Shown here: piece after piece, positions 34,634 through 42,268 of the stretch
Layout of the letters: each line of letters starts with the position of its first letter
Numbering within the stretch: the stretch's first letter is position 1
From: CAZXWN01 sp964644695 [NCBI: uncultured bacterium]
GTDB taxonomy: Bacteria; UBP4; UBA4092
Assembly: GCA_964644695.1 (NCBI GenBank)
Contig: CAZXWN010000003.1
Span: forward strand, 182,125 to 246,124
Reading direction: 5' to 3'
DNA: 64,000 nucleotides
Notes under the pieces: model-generated
Seen by the model: only the letters and a program-made list of their open reading frames with translations
What the model was told of the DNA's origin: nothing
Databases searched by the model: none
Position numbers and translations under genes: made by a program

Positions 34634-36955
34634 TTACTTTGTGAGTGTAATCCGGCGTTGACTGAGGACCTTATCACCCGATTGTGTGTTTGTCAGTAAG
34701 ACCACCAGATAATAAGTCCCGGGCACCACTTTTTTTCCTTTGAGTGAGACCGGAAGTTGTCCGGGGATGACGGTGTTGCCTGTAACCGTGGTACTGGAAG
34801 ATGAATAATAGACAGCAGATTTTATGTTTTTACTGGCTGCCACAGTTCCAAACCATGGATTCTGTTTCAACAACATGACTTCCAGTTTTACGGGGACAGC
34901 GGCCGGGGTGTCATTGGCAACTTTAATGGGGACATTAACCGTCTGTCCGATTGTAAAGGTTTTCTGATGCAAATCAATCAGGGGAGCGACAGGTGCAAAG
35001 GCGTTTTTGATAGCACCCTGGGTTGGTTTGGGCAATGGATACTTATCGTCTTCCATATTTTTCAACCAGCCATTGATATTAATGATGTCTCCGTACCATG
35101 CGGGGAAAATACCATCAAACTTGTTCATTCGCAGGATTTCCGTTTGAGTGGCGGCAATCTCCGCATGCAGATAGGACTGATCCTCCAGGGTTCCCGGTGC
35201 TGTTCCATAATTAAGTTTTAAGGCACGGAGGTCGGTCCAGCCTGTATCTGGATTATGAGAGTTTTCGACATATTTCGTGTTCATTAAAACTCTCTTATTC
35301 CTGCTTTTGACAGCTTGTTCGGTTTTTTGCTGGAAGGTGTCCATACTACCTTCAGTCATTCCGTCATTGTAATGAAGGGAGGCGACGCTATCTGTCAGGT
35401 CACCGGCCCGAATGATGGGACGGGTAGGGTCAAGGTGTTGGATGGCTGGCATCAGGTATTGTAATTCCACGGCGCGTTGAGTTGCGTCCCAGCCTTCTTC
35501 AGATAAAGACCACATTATAATGGACGGGTGATTGACAAGGGAAGTCACTAAGTCCTGAGACTCTTTTAATGCGGATACCCCAAAGGTGGTATCCTGCCAG
35601 GAATTAGACCCGGGAACAATCGGGAGCCCCACAATAGCCATGGTCCCGGACATATCACAGAGGTCCAGCCATTCTGGTGTCGGAGGACCATAGGCAAACC
35701 GTAAGGTGTTTGCGTGAGTTGCTTTGGGAACAGTAGATAAGAACTTATAAGCGAATTTGGGTGTCAATGTGGTTGCATTCCCTAAAACAAACTCACCTTC
35801 TTCACCCATTGTAAGACCGCGGAGGTAAATAGGTTCGTTATTCAACAGGAAATGGCCATCTTTAATGACGAATTTTTTGAGACCAAAGGAGGAATCTTCC
35901 AAGTCCAGCGGCACGCCTTTTTCATCGACAACAACTGCCGATATCGTATATAAATAAGGTCTCCAGGGCCACCAGGGTTTAGCTTCAGGGATTGAGACAG
36001 TCATCTCAGCACCGGCCAATCCAGTGGTGGAGTCAATACTCACCGGAACAGAGTACTGGGAGAGAGGGATTCGAGATTCTGGACCGGACAAATAAATATC
36101 AACCTTGTCTTCTGGTTTTACTTTACTGCTGTCCCTCAATGTTATTTGGACTTTGACCGATTTATCATCAAAGTTCGGTTCGCAATAAAGGGATTTAAGG
36201 GAAAGTCTCTTAAAATATCGGACAGATACAGGTCCCGGGATTCCTCCCCCTCGGAGCGGAAGGGTCTTTGGATTACCAATCATCTGAGCCGCCCGGGAAT
36301 CCTTTGTACGGGGGATAGAAGGCCATCCCCATACCATAACTAATAATTCATTGTTTTCACCGGCTTTGAGAGTGTCCTTTAAGTCGAAATCAAAGGGAGC
36401 ATACCCGCCTTTGTGTCCTCCAATGTACTTGCCATTCAGCCATACATCACAGTTCCATGCGACTCGATTAAATACCAGCCGTGAATCGAAAGCCTTTAAA
36501 CTCGCATTGGGTTTGAAATTATACCGGTACCATCCCCATTTCAGAGTGTAGGGCCTATTCCAAGTCATTGGATTTCCAATAAATTCCGTTTGTTTGGCCC
36601 AGTTTTTTGTTGTACTGGTGGAGGGAAGTTTGGCCTCAGCCCAATAGCCGGGAACAGGAGCTACGCCCCATTGATCGTTTAATGCTTTTGAATTGACCTG
36701 GTCCAATCCTACTTCCAGGGGTAAAAAGTCCCATAACCCATCCAGGGGCTGTAATGCAGGTGTGTTGATTGTGGATTCTTCGGGGATGGATGGTTTTGTG
36801 GTTATTGAATCCAGGTTGATTGCGGGTGTATCGGAAGGAATAGGTGAAGCCTTGGGGAGGGTATCCTTTGTGGGTTGATTTGCCAAGGCATAACTGAGAC
36901 ATAAGGCGGTAATGGCAATCAATATTGCCTGAAAACGGGATGAGCGGTAAGTCAT
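34634..36955 (-). CDS. Secreted glycoside hydrolase family 2-like protein
   Basis: A 773-residue exported protein. After a signal peptide (FQAILIAITALCLSYALA) and a Pro/Thr-rich linker, the order is that of GH2 beta-galactosidase/glucuronidase relatives. First comes a sugar-binding sandwich (RLVFNRVAWNCDVWLNGKYI with GGHKGGYAPFDFDL), then an Ig-like domain, then a TIM barrel (YLRGLTMGEEGEF onward), then a C-terminal sandwich. The acid/base region reads HPSIIMWSLSEEGW instead of the usual WSLGNE, and the expected nucleophile position shows VLMNTKYVE rather than an SE-x-G type motif. Activity is therefore doubtful. ATG 36955 follows GGAG; an in-frame ATG at 37003 does not. Confidence 0.75.
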   Translation of the reverse strand: MTYRSSRFQAILIAITALCLSYALANQPTKDTLPKASPIPSDTPAINLDSITTKPSIPEESTINTPALQPLDGLWDFLPLEVGLDQVNSKALNDQWGVAPVPGYWAEAKLPSTSTTKNWAKQTEFIGNPMTWNRPYTLKWGWYRYNFKPNASLKAFDSRLVFNRVAWNCDVWLNGKYIGGHKGGYAPFDFDLKDTLKAGENNELLVMVWGWPSIPRTKDSRAAQMIGNPKTLPLRGGGIPGPVSVRYFKRLSLKSLYCEPNFDDKSVKVQITLRDSSKVKPEDKVDIYLSGPESRIPLSQYSVPVSIDSTTGLAGAEMTVSIPEAKPWWPWRPYLYTISAVVVDEKGVPLDLEDSSFGLKKFVIKDGHFLLNNEPIYLRGLTMGEEGEFVLGNATTLTPKFAYKFLSTVPKATHANTLRFAYGPPTPEWLDLCDMSGTMAIVGLPIVPGSNSWQDTTFGVSALKESQDLVTSLVNHPSIIMWSLSEEGWDATQRAVELQYLMPAIQHLDPTRPIIRAGDLTDSVASLHYNDGMTEGSMDTFQQKTEQAVKSRNKRVLMNTKYVENSHNPDTGWTDLRALKLNYGTAPGTLEDQSYLHAEIAATQTEILRMNKFDGIFPAWYGDIININGWLKNMEDDKYPLPKPTQGAIKNAFAPVAPLIDLHQKTFTIGQTVNVPIKVANDTPAAVPVKLEVMLLKQNPWFGTVAASKNIKSAVYYSSSSTTVTGNTVIPGQLPVSLKGKKVVPGTYYLVVLLTNTQSGDKVLSQRRITLTK

Positions 36956-37138
36956 AATTAAATTCACTCCAGCAAAAATAAGCCATTTAATGACAAGGAC
37001 CAATGCAGGTATCTTAACATGACATTACCCCTGTTTTAGTCTTTTCGTTGACCAAGACCACCCTCCGTCCATGTCGACATTTGCCTGTCCATGGTCTGAT
37101 GAAATCCTGATTTAGACAGAAAGGAGGTGAATCTAACA

Positions 37139-37441
37139 ATGAATACCTTTAAGTTTAAGGATTTCCTCAGTTCCGAAGAGCTGGCAGCCATGGAACTATT
37201 GAGAGAGAAACTGGGTGGCAGGAGAATCTATATCCGTTATCCAGAGGATTTTCGCGAGAAGCAATATCATAACAAGCGGAATCGGAGAATGGTCAGGATG
37301 TATCAGGTCTGTAAACAGGCAGGCATGTCAGATCGGCAGGCTTTTGCTGAAGTAAGTATCAGAGTTCCAGGCGCTTATTGTTTGTCCATGTCGAGGGTAC
37401 GCCATATTGTGAAAGGGCACCATCGATATGGTAAAAGATAG
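37139..37441 (+). CDS. Small basic Mor-like DNA-binding protein
   Basis: A 100-residue protein with an ideal ribosome site, AAAGGAGGTGA, eight bases before ATG. Residues about 25-90 (LGGRRIYIRYPEDFREKQ, then a helical NRRMVRMYQVCKQAGMSDRQ and SRVRHIVKG) resemble the Mor/C transcription-activator layout, where a GGxxIYIP strand precedes a helix-turn-helix. The match is by eye and moderate. It could regulate neighbours or be a remnant of a mobile element. Confidence 0.6.
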   Translation: MNTFKFKDFLSSEELAAMELLREKLGGRRIYIRYPEDFREKQYHNKRNRRMVRMYQVCKQAGMSDRQAFAEVSIRVPGAYCLSMSRVRHIVKGHHRYGKR

Positions 37442-37503
37442 CTAAATGATTGTTTATAAGCATCTTGTCTCTAAGTCTGGGTAAACCCGCTGACAATAAA
37501 AAA

Positions 37504-37532
37504 TTGGCGGCGGGTCTGCTACCCACCGCCAA
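37504..37532 (-). terminator. Strong hairpin oriented as a minus-strand terminator
   Basis: TTGGCGG-GGGT / ACCC-CCGCCAA forms an 11-bp interrupted stem. The T-run (TTTTTTATTG) lies on the minus-strand side, although neighbouring genes run plus. The 312-base gap (37442-37753) also holds a GGGGGTCGAGCCCC-type element around 37597-37615 (minus strand). No gene is seen. Confidence 0.5.
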
Positions 37533-37737
37533 GATAAAGGATTTACCCTCATGATCGTTTTATATTCGTTTGATCATGTATTTACTATTTATATAGAGGG
37601 GCTCGACCCCCGTTTGCCCTACAAATATTTTTCAGAGAACAGAAATTATTTTCTTGGGGTACTGAAAGAAGACGCATAAATTGATGACTGAGGAGGGTTT
37701 GATAATGAGAGATGGGTCAACTCTTTGTGGAGTGATA

Positions 37738-37743
37738 TATAAT
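37738..37743 (+). promoter_or_regulatory. -10 box giving a possibly leaderless comB message
   Basis: TATAAT ten bases before ATG 37754, with no ribosome site between. Confidence 0.35.
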
Positions 37744-37753
37744 TAAAAACATT

Positions 37754-38473
37754 ATGTCAGAGATATATGTATATCCATTTCCTTTACACGAAAATCGTGA
37801 ATTACTTCGGGATTCAGCCGTGGTTGTGATTGATGTGTTACGGGCAACCACCACCCTTATTGCGGGTTTACAAGCGGGTGCCCACCGAATTGTCCCGGTC
37901 GCGGAGCCGGAGATGGCTTTGCGCCTGAAAAACGAGTACTTACCTGAACCAGTGGTTCTCTCTGGAGAACGTAATGGACTCACCATCCCGGGTTTTGATT
38001 TAGGCAATTCTCCCTGGGATTTTACCGCGGAAAAAGTCGGTGAACGCAATATCATCATGTGTACGACGAATGGGACCAAAGCCATTAACTTTGCTTCATC
38101 GGCGGCCCATGTGGTGACAGGCTCTTTTTGGAATTTATCTGCTGTGGTGAGTCACCTGCAAGCCTGTGAGACCCGTATTATTCTGGTTTGCTCAGGCCAA
38201 ATGGGACAGTTTTGCATGGAAGACATGGCATGTGCAGGGGCTATTGTGGACGGGCTTGTTTCAAAGGGTAATAACTCCTGGGAATTAAAAGACAGTGCCC
38301 AGGCCGCCCAACTGATTTATCAAAAACATGCCCATGATCTTTCTGGATTATTAAAATCCTGTGACCATGGCCGATACCTGGCCTCTTTGGGAATGGGTAG
38401 TGATTTGGATTATTGTGCACAAGTCGATGTCAGTGACCGGGTTCCCGTTCTGATGAATGGCATTCTACAATAA
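37754..38473 (+). CDS. comB: 2-phosphosulfolactate phosphatase (ComB family)
   Basis: A 239-residue protein of the ComB family. Characteristic segments are VVVIDVLRATTTLIAGLQAG with the Asp-Val-Leu-Arg-Ala-Thr motif, LSGERNGLTIPGFDLGNSPW, CTTNGTKAI and EDMACAGAIVDGL. ComB hydrolyses 2-phospho-3-sulfolactate, an intermediate of coenzyme M synthesis in methanogens and of sulfolactate production elsewhere. In bacteria it is widespread and its role is often unclear. No other coenzyme M gene is nearby. The polysaccharide exporter genes follow 74 bases later. Confidence 0.9.
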   Translation: MSEIYVYPFPLHENRELLRDSAVVVIDVLRATTTLIAGLQAGAHRIVPVAEPEMALRLKNEYLPEPVVLSGERNGLTIPGFDLGNSPWDFTAEKVGERNIIMCTTNGTKAINFASSAAHVVTGSFWNLSAVVSHLQACETRIILVCSGQMGQFCMEDMACAGAIVDGLVSKGNNSWELKDSAQAAQLIYQKHAHDLSGLLKSCDHGRYLASLGMGSDLDYCAQVDVSDRVPVLMNGILQ

Positions 38474-38547
38474 CTCCGAAACAGGTCTTTTCTTCTGCCA
38501 AGTTCGCTATAATAGCAACATAATGCCGGATAAGAGCTGGTCAATTA

Positions 38548-39363
38548 ATGAAATTAACATTTAAAGAACTGCCTGTGATAAGTGATTTGTCGGAACTGTA
38601 TCGTTACCGGCAACTCCTTGCTGCATTGGTGGTTCGTCAGCTGAAAGAGCGTTATCGGGGTTCTTTTCTCGGATTTTTCTGGACATTGATGAATCCTCTC
38701 CTGCTCATGGTGGTTTATAATTTGGTTTTTTCCGTTTACATGAGGACTCCAATGCCGGAGGGAAAGAGCTATGCAGTGTTTCTGATGTGCGGCCTTCTTC
38801 CGTGGATATGGCTGGCGCAGTCCCTTACGGAAGGAACTAATTCGATTCTTGCGGGCGGGAATTTGGTGACTAAATCCATGTTTCCTGCCAGATTATTACC
38901 GACCGTGACCGTCACTTCCAGTTTAGTTAATTTTATGGTGAGTCTTCCGGTGCTCATCGTTTTCCTTCTTTTTAAGAAGGTGGATATTCATTTAGAATAT
39001 TATCCGTTTGTATTATTGGCTTTCGTTGTTCAATTTATGTTTATTGAAGGACTGGTCCTGATGTCCAGTGCCTTAAATGTTTTTTATCGGGATATTCAAC
39101 ATCTGGTGGGTAATTTGATGACTTTATGGTTTTTCTTAACGCCGGTTTTGTATCCCATAGAAAATGTTCCAGTGGCTTATCGCTGGATGGTTTACTTGAA
39201 TCCAGTGACGCCTATTATTCGTGTTTATCAACAGGTGTGGTTCGATAATCAGATGCCGGACTTTAATCATCTGGGTTTAGTTGCTCTTTTATCACTTGGT
39301 TTATGGATAACAGGTTCCATAATATTTGATCGGCATCGCGACCGATTTGCGGAGATTATATAA
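38548..39363 (+). CDS. ABC-2 type polysaccharide export permease (Wzm/TagG-like)
   Basis: A 271-residue integral membrane protein with six predicted segments. The N-terminal ALVVRQLKERYRGSFLGFFW and TLMNPLLLMVVYNLVFSV and the C-terminal LNVFYRDIQHLVGNLMTLWF are typical of the ABC-2 permease of O-antigen or teichoic-acid exporters. It works with the ATPase encoded four bases downstream to move a lipid-linked polysaccharide across the inner membrane. A TATAAT-like box about 38508 may drive the locus. Confidence 0.93.
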   Translation: MKLTFKELPVISDLSELYRYRQLLAALVVRQLKERYRGSFLGFFWTLMNPLLLMVVYNLVFSVYMRTPMPEGKSYAVFLMCGLLPWIWLAQSLTEGTNSILAGGNLVTKSMFPARLLPTVTVTSSLVNFMVSLPVLIVFLLFKKVDIHLEYYPFVLLAFVVQFMFIEGLVLMSSALNVFYRDIQHLVGNLMTLWFFLTPVLYPIENVPVAYRWMVYLNPVTPIIRVYQQVWFDNQMPDFNHLGLVALLSLGLWITGSIIFDRHRDRFAEII

Positions 39364-39366
39364 GTG

Positions 39367-40923
39367 ATGCCTGAAAAATATAGTATCCAGGTAGAAGACC
39401 TTTCCAAGACGTATGGTCGAAAATATCGGCGTGGCGAGTATTCTACTATTAAGCAGGCTCTTACCCGGATGTTTCGTGCTCCTGATCAACAAGGTGCTGT
39501 TTCGCACCCGCCAGCTTTGCAAGGAATTAGTTTTAATGTTAATCCTGGGCAATTTATGGGAGTGGTTGGTAAGAATGGTTCAGGTAAGAGTACTCTCCTG
39601 AAATTACTGGCAGGTGTTTTGAAGCCAGATACTGGAAGCGTTCATGTTAATGGAAGGGTTGCTGCCCTCTTAGAACTGGGTGCCGGATTTCATCCTGAAT
39701 TTTCCGGGCGTGAAAACATTTTTATTAATGCGGCCATTTTTGGTCTTAGTCGTCAGGAAATCAAAACCAAGTTTGATGAGATTGTAGAGTTTTCTGAACT
39801 GGCCGACTATATTGATGAACCTGTCCGGACCTATTCCTCGGGTATGTATATGCGGCTGGCCTTTTCTGTCGCAACGCATGTAGATGCCGATGTGTTGCTG
39901 ATTGATGAAGTTCTGGCGGTGGGGGATACCCGATTTGTCCAGAAATGTGAAGAACGGATGAGGCAATTCCGGCAACAGGGAAAGACGATTATTTTAGTGA
40001 CCCATGATATGGGGGCTGTGGAAAAATGGTGTGACTCTGCCCTTTTGTTATCTGGGGGACATTTGGTGTTGCAGGATACACCCCAGAAAGTTATTGAACG
40101 ATATATGGAGGAGATGGAAATTCTCCCGGAAGGTGTCTCTGCTTCAGATTTGACTCACCTGGACCAGACCATGCAGTTTAAAGCTGTGCCGGGTGACCGA
40201 AGTGTGTCACTCTCGTGGATTAATCCACCTATGAAGGATTTCCTGGCGGTAAAGATTCTCCGCCGGAACGATCGTTATCCTCAACACCGGGAAGACGGAT
40301 ACCCTGTTTACTGGTATAACGGCAATACCTGTATTGATGGTAATCTGGATAATCAAGTCCCCTGTTATTATGCGGCATTTGCGCATGACAAATATTTTCA
40401 TTTCCTTCCTTCGGTTTGTGCGGAAGCTACTCCTGATAAACAGGAAAATCCCGTCACAGTCATGGAGCCTCAGGTGACTCGATGGGGGAGTCGAGATGTT
40501 GTGATTGATTCAGTCCAGATGATAAGTGGGGGTAATGATATAGCGCAAGTTCCCATTAAAAGTGGAGATCCTGTCCGGATTATCATAAATTATTCAATTA
40601 AATCGAAGCTGACTCAGCGGCCCATATTTGGGTTTGGGCTTTTTCGGGCGGATGGCCTGGAATGTTGGGGAACTAATACAGACTTGGATAAGGTGGAATA
40701 TTCTGACATCCCGGAAACAGGAATTGTCTCTGTGGAAATATCAAGACTTGCTCTGTTGCCGGGAAATTACTGGTTGAATGTTGCAACCCATGACCCTGAT
40801 CACCGGCCTTTTGATTATTGGACAAGGGCACTCACTTTTTCTGTTATCTCAGACCATAGGGATGCTGGAGTCTTTTGGGAACAGCATCAATGGATGATTA
40901 ATCCAGGGACTGGTAAGAAATGA
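39367..40923 (+). CDS. Wzt-type polysaccharide export ATPase with C-terminal glycan-recognition domain
   Basis: A 518-residue ABC ATPase. Residues about 5-250 form the nucleotide-binding domain: GVVGKNGSGKSTLLKLLAGV (Walker A), RTYSSGMYMRLAFSVAT (signature) and VLLIDEVLAVGDTRF (Walker B). Residues about 265-355 resemble a fibronectin type III domain (VPGDRSVSLSWINPPMKDFL, then KILRRNDRYP and YYAAFAHDKYF). Residues about 370-515 match the Wzt C-terminal carbohydrate-binding domain (GDPVRIIINYSI to VEISRLALLPGNYWLNVAT). Usual Wzt proteins lack the middle module. ATG 39367 lies three bases inside an in-frame GTG. The stop overlaps the ankyrin lipoprotein start. Confidence 0.9.
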   Translation: MPEKYSIQVEDLSKTYGRKYRRGEYSTIKQALTRMFRAPDQQGAVSHPPALQGISFNVNPGQFMGVVGKNGSGKSTLLKLLAGVLKPDTGSVHVNGRVAALLELGAGFHPEFSGRENIFINAAIFGLSRQEIKTKFDEIVEFSELADYIDEPVRTYSSGMYMRLAFSVATHVDADVLLIDEVLAVGDTRFVQKCEERMRQFRQQGKTIILVTHDMGAVEKWCDSALLLSGGHLVLQDTPQKVIERYMEEMEILPEGVSASDLTHLDQTMQFKAVPGDRSVSLSWINPPMKDFLAVKILRRNDRYPQHREDGYPVYWYNGNTCIDGNLDNQVPCYYAAFAHDKYFHFLPSVCAEATPDKQENPVTVMEPQVTRWGSRDVVIDSVQMISGGNDIAQVPIKSGDPVRIIINYSIKSKLTQRPIFGFGLFRADGLECWGTNTDLDKVEYSDIPETGIVSVEISRLALLPGNYWLNVATHDPDHRPFDYWTRALTFSVISDHRDAGVFWEQHQWMINPGTGKK

Positions 40924-41627
40924 TGAAGTATCAAATAAAGAGCAAATATGTAATTTTCATTATTTTACTTTGTTCTATCGTTTTTCTTTACGGGTGTGTA
41001 TCAAAGAGTGAGAAGGCTCGGTATGAACTGGGTCGTCTAAAGATTCAGTACAGTTCAGAATCACTGGTAAAGTGTGTTCAATCTAATGATTATCAGGGTG
41101 TTCGTTTGTTACTAAAATCGGGGATTCATCCCAATACAAAAGATGTATCAGGCACCCCTGTATTGGTATTAGCCTGCCGACAAAAGGGATTAAAGTCTGT
41201 TCAAGCCCTTTTATCATTTGGAGCGGACCCGAACCAACCGGATTCCCAAGGAAATACTCCTCTGCATACTGCGGTTGAGAAAGATGACTTGGAAATCATA
41301 CAGAACTTGCTAAATGCAGGCGCAAAACTGGATATTAAGAACTTAAACAATGAGACACCTCTTTATTCGGCATCTTGGAGAGGTAATCCTTTAGTTGTTC
41401 GTGAATTAGTAGATTGGAACGCTGGTGTGAATATTCCTAATGGGCAGGGTACGACTCCTCTGATGGTGGCTGCCTATTTTGGAAGGAAAGACCCGGTAGT
41501 TATTCTATTAGAAAAAAATGCGGTACTACTGGCAAAAGACAGTTCCGGTAAATCGGCTTTGGACTATGCGATAGCCTCCAATTCTAAAGAAATTGCCAAT
41601 ATTCTGATGTTAGCAGGTGCAAAATAA
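40920..41627 (+). CDS. Ankyrin-repeat lipoprotein, copy 1
   Basis: A 235-residue lipoprotein. The signal peptide ends in a lipobox (IVFLYGC), so the mature protein is anchored at Cys in the cell envelope. About five ankyrin repeats follow (for example SQGNTPLHTAVEKDDLEIIQ, NNETPLYSASWRGNPLVVRE and GTTPLMVAAYFGRKDPVVIL). A conserved segment before the repeats (ARYELGRLKIQYSSESL) is shared with the copy at 45769. Its start overlaps the stop of the Wzt gene, so it is part of the polysaccharide locus. Ankyrin proteins bind other proteins; the partner is unknown. Confidence 0.88.
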   Translation: MMKYQIKSKYVIFIILLCSIVFLYGCVSKSEKARYELGRLKIQYSSESLVKCVQSNDYQGVRLLLKSGIHPNTKDVSGTPVLVLACRQKGLKSVQALLSFGADPNQPDSQGNTPLHTAVEKDDLEIIQNLLNAGAKLDIKNLNNETPLYSASWRGNPLVVRELVDWNAGVNIPNGQGTTPLMVAAYFGRKDPVVILLEKNAVLLAKDSSGKSALDYAIASNSKEIANILMLAGAK

Positions 41628-41665
41628 AGTCCGTAAAAGAAACTCTATTGGTTAGGAGAGATAAG

Positions 41666-42265
41666 ATGATGGGTCCAGAACATGAATTAACTCCTGAACA
41701 AATAATAGACCAGATACGAACAGTTCTGGAAAGCCAGTCTGTATCAACCTCTTCTGCTTCATCTTCACTGAGCAATCTTCAGCAAAGTTGGGAACGGTTG
41801 ATGCAGGTTTGGGGTCAGGGACAGGAAAGACCTTTCATGTCTCATCGAGGTGGCCTGGGTATTCTGATTGTTCTCTATAAGAAACTAACCCATCCTTTTA
41901 TAAAACCTCCTTTGTCTGGACATCTGGATGCACAGAAAGAGATGAATCAGGTCTTTTTTGACTTCATGGTAAATGTTAAAGGAACCCTTGAATCTTTTGA
42001 TCGTGAAAATAAAGAGTTGAAATCTATTCTGTTGGACATTTCCGGGCAGATAGAGAAACTGGAACTTCAGTACAGTGCCAGGGAGAAATCTTTAGATGAC
42101 AAACTGGCGATGGTTTCAGGTGAAGTGATGAATAATGCAACAATTACTGCAACTCAGATGAATGACATGCAATACCGAGTGGATCATCTTTATAACCATT
42201 TGGATCATAAGTTAACGGATTTAGAACAGCGTGTTGTCCAAGAATCTCAAGAGAAGGAACGGTAA
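41666..42265 (+). CDS. Coiled-coil protein of the polysaccharide locus
   Basis: A 199-residue protein. Residues 1-55 are Ser- and Gln-rich. The segment SHRGGLGILIVLYKKLTHPF resembles the short amphipathic region (SHRPxxGPLIVxFKR) that precedes coiled coils in many surface-polysaccharide glycosyltransferase clusters. Residues about 100-195 are strongly heptad-like coiled coil (NKELKSILLDISGQIEKLEL onward). AGGAGA before ATG 41666 fixes the start. It likely acts as a membrane-associated scaffold or chain-length partner of the 1120-residue transferase three bases downstream. Confidence 0.65.
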   Translation: MMGPEHELTPEQIIDQIRTVLESQSVSTSSASSSLSNLQQSWERLMQVWGQGQERPFMSHRGGLGILIVLYKKLTHPFIKPPLSGHLDAQKEMNQVFFDFMVNVKGTLESFDRENKELKSILLDISGQIEKLELQYSAREKSLDDKLAMVSGEVMNNATITATQMNDMQYRVDHLYNHLDHKLTDLEQRVVQESQEKER

Positions 42266-42268
42266 GAG

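Noticed and set aside
37590-37625. A tRNA T-arm, because of GGGGGTCGAGCCCC on the minus strand
   Set aside because: No acceptor, D or anticodon stem could be formed around it.
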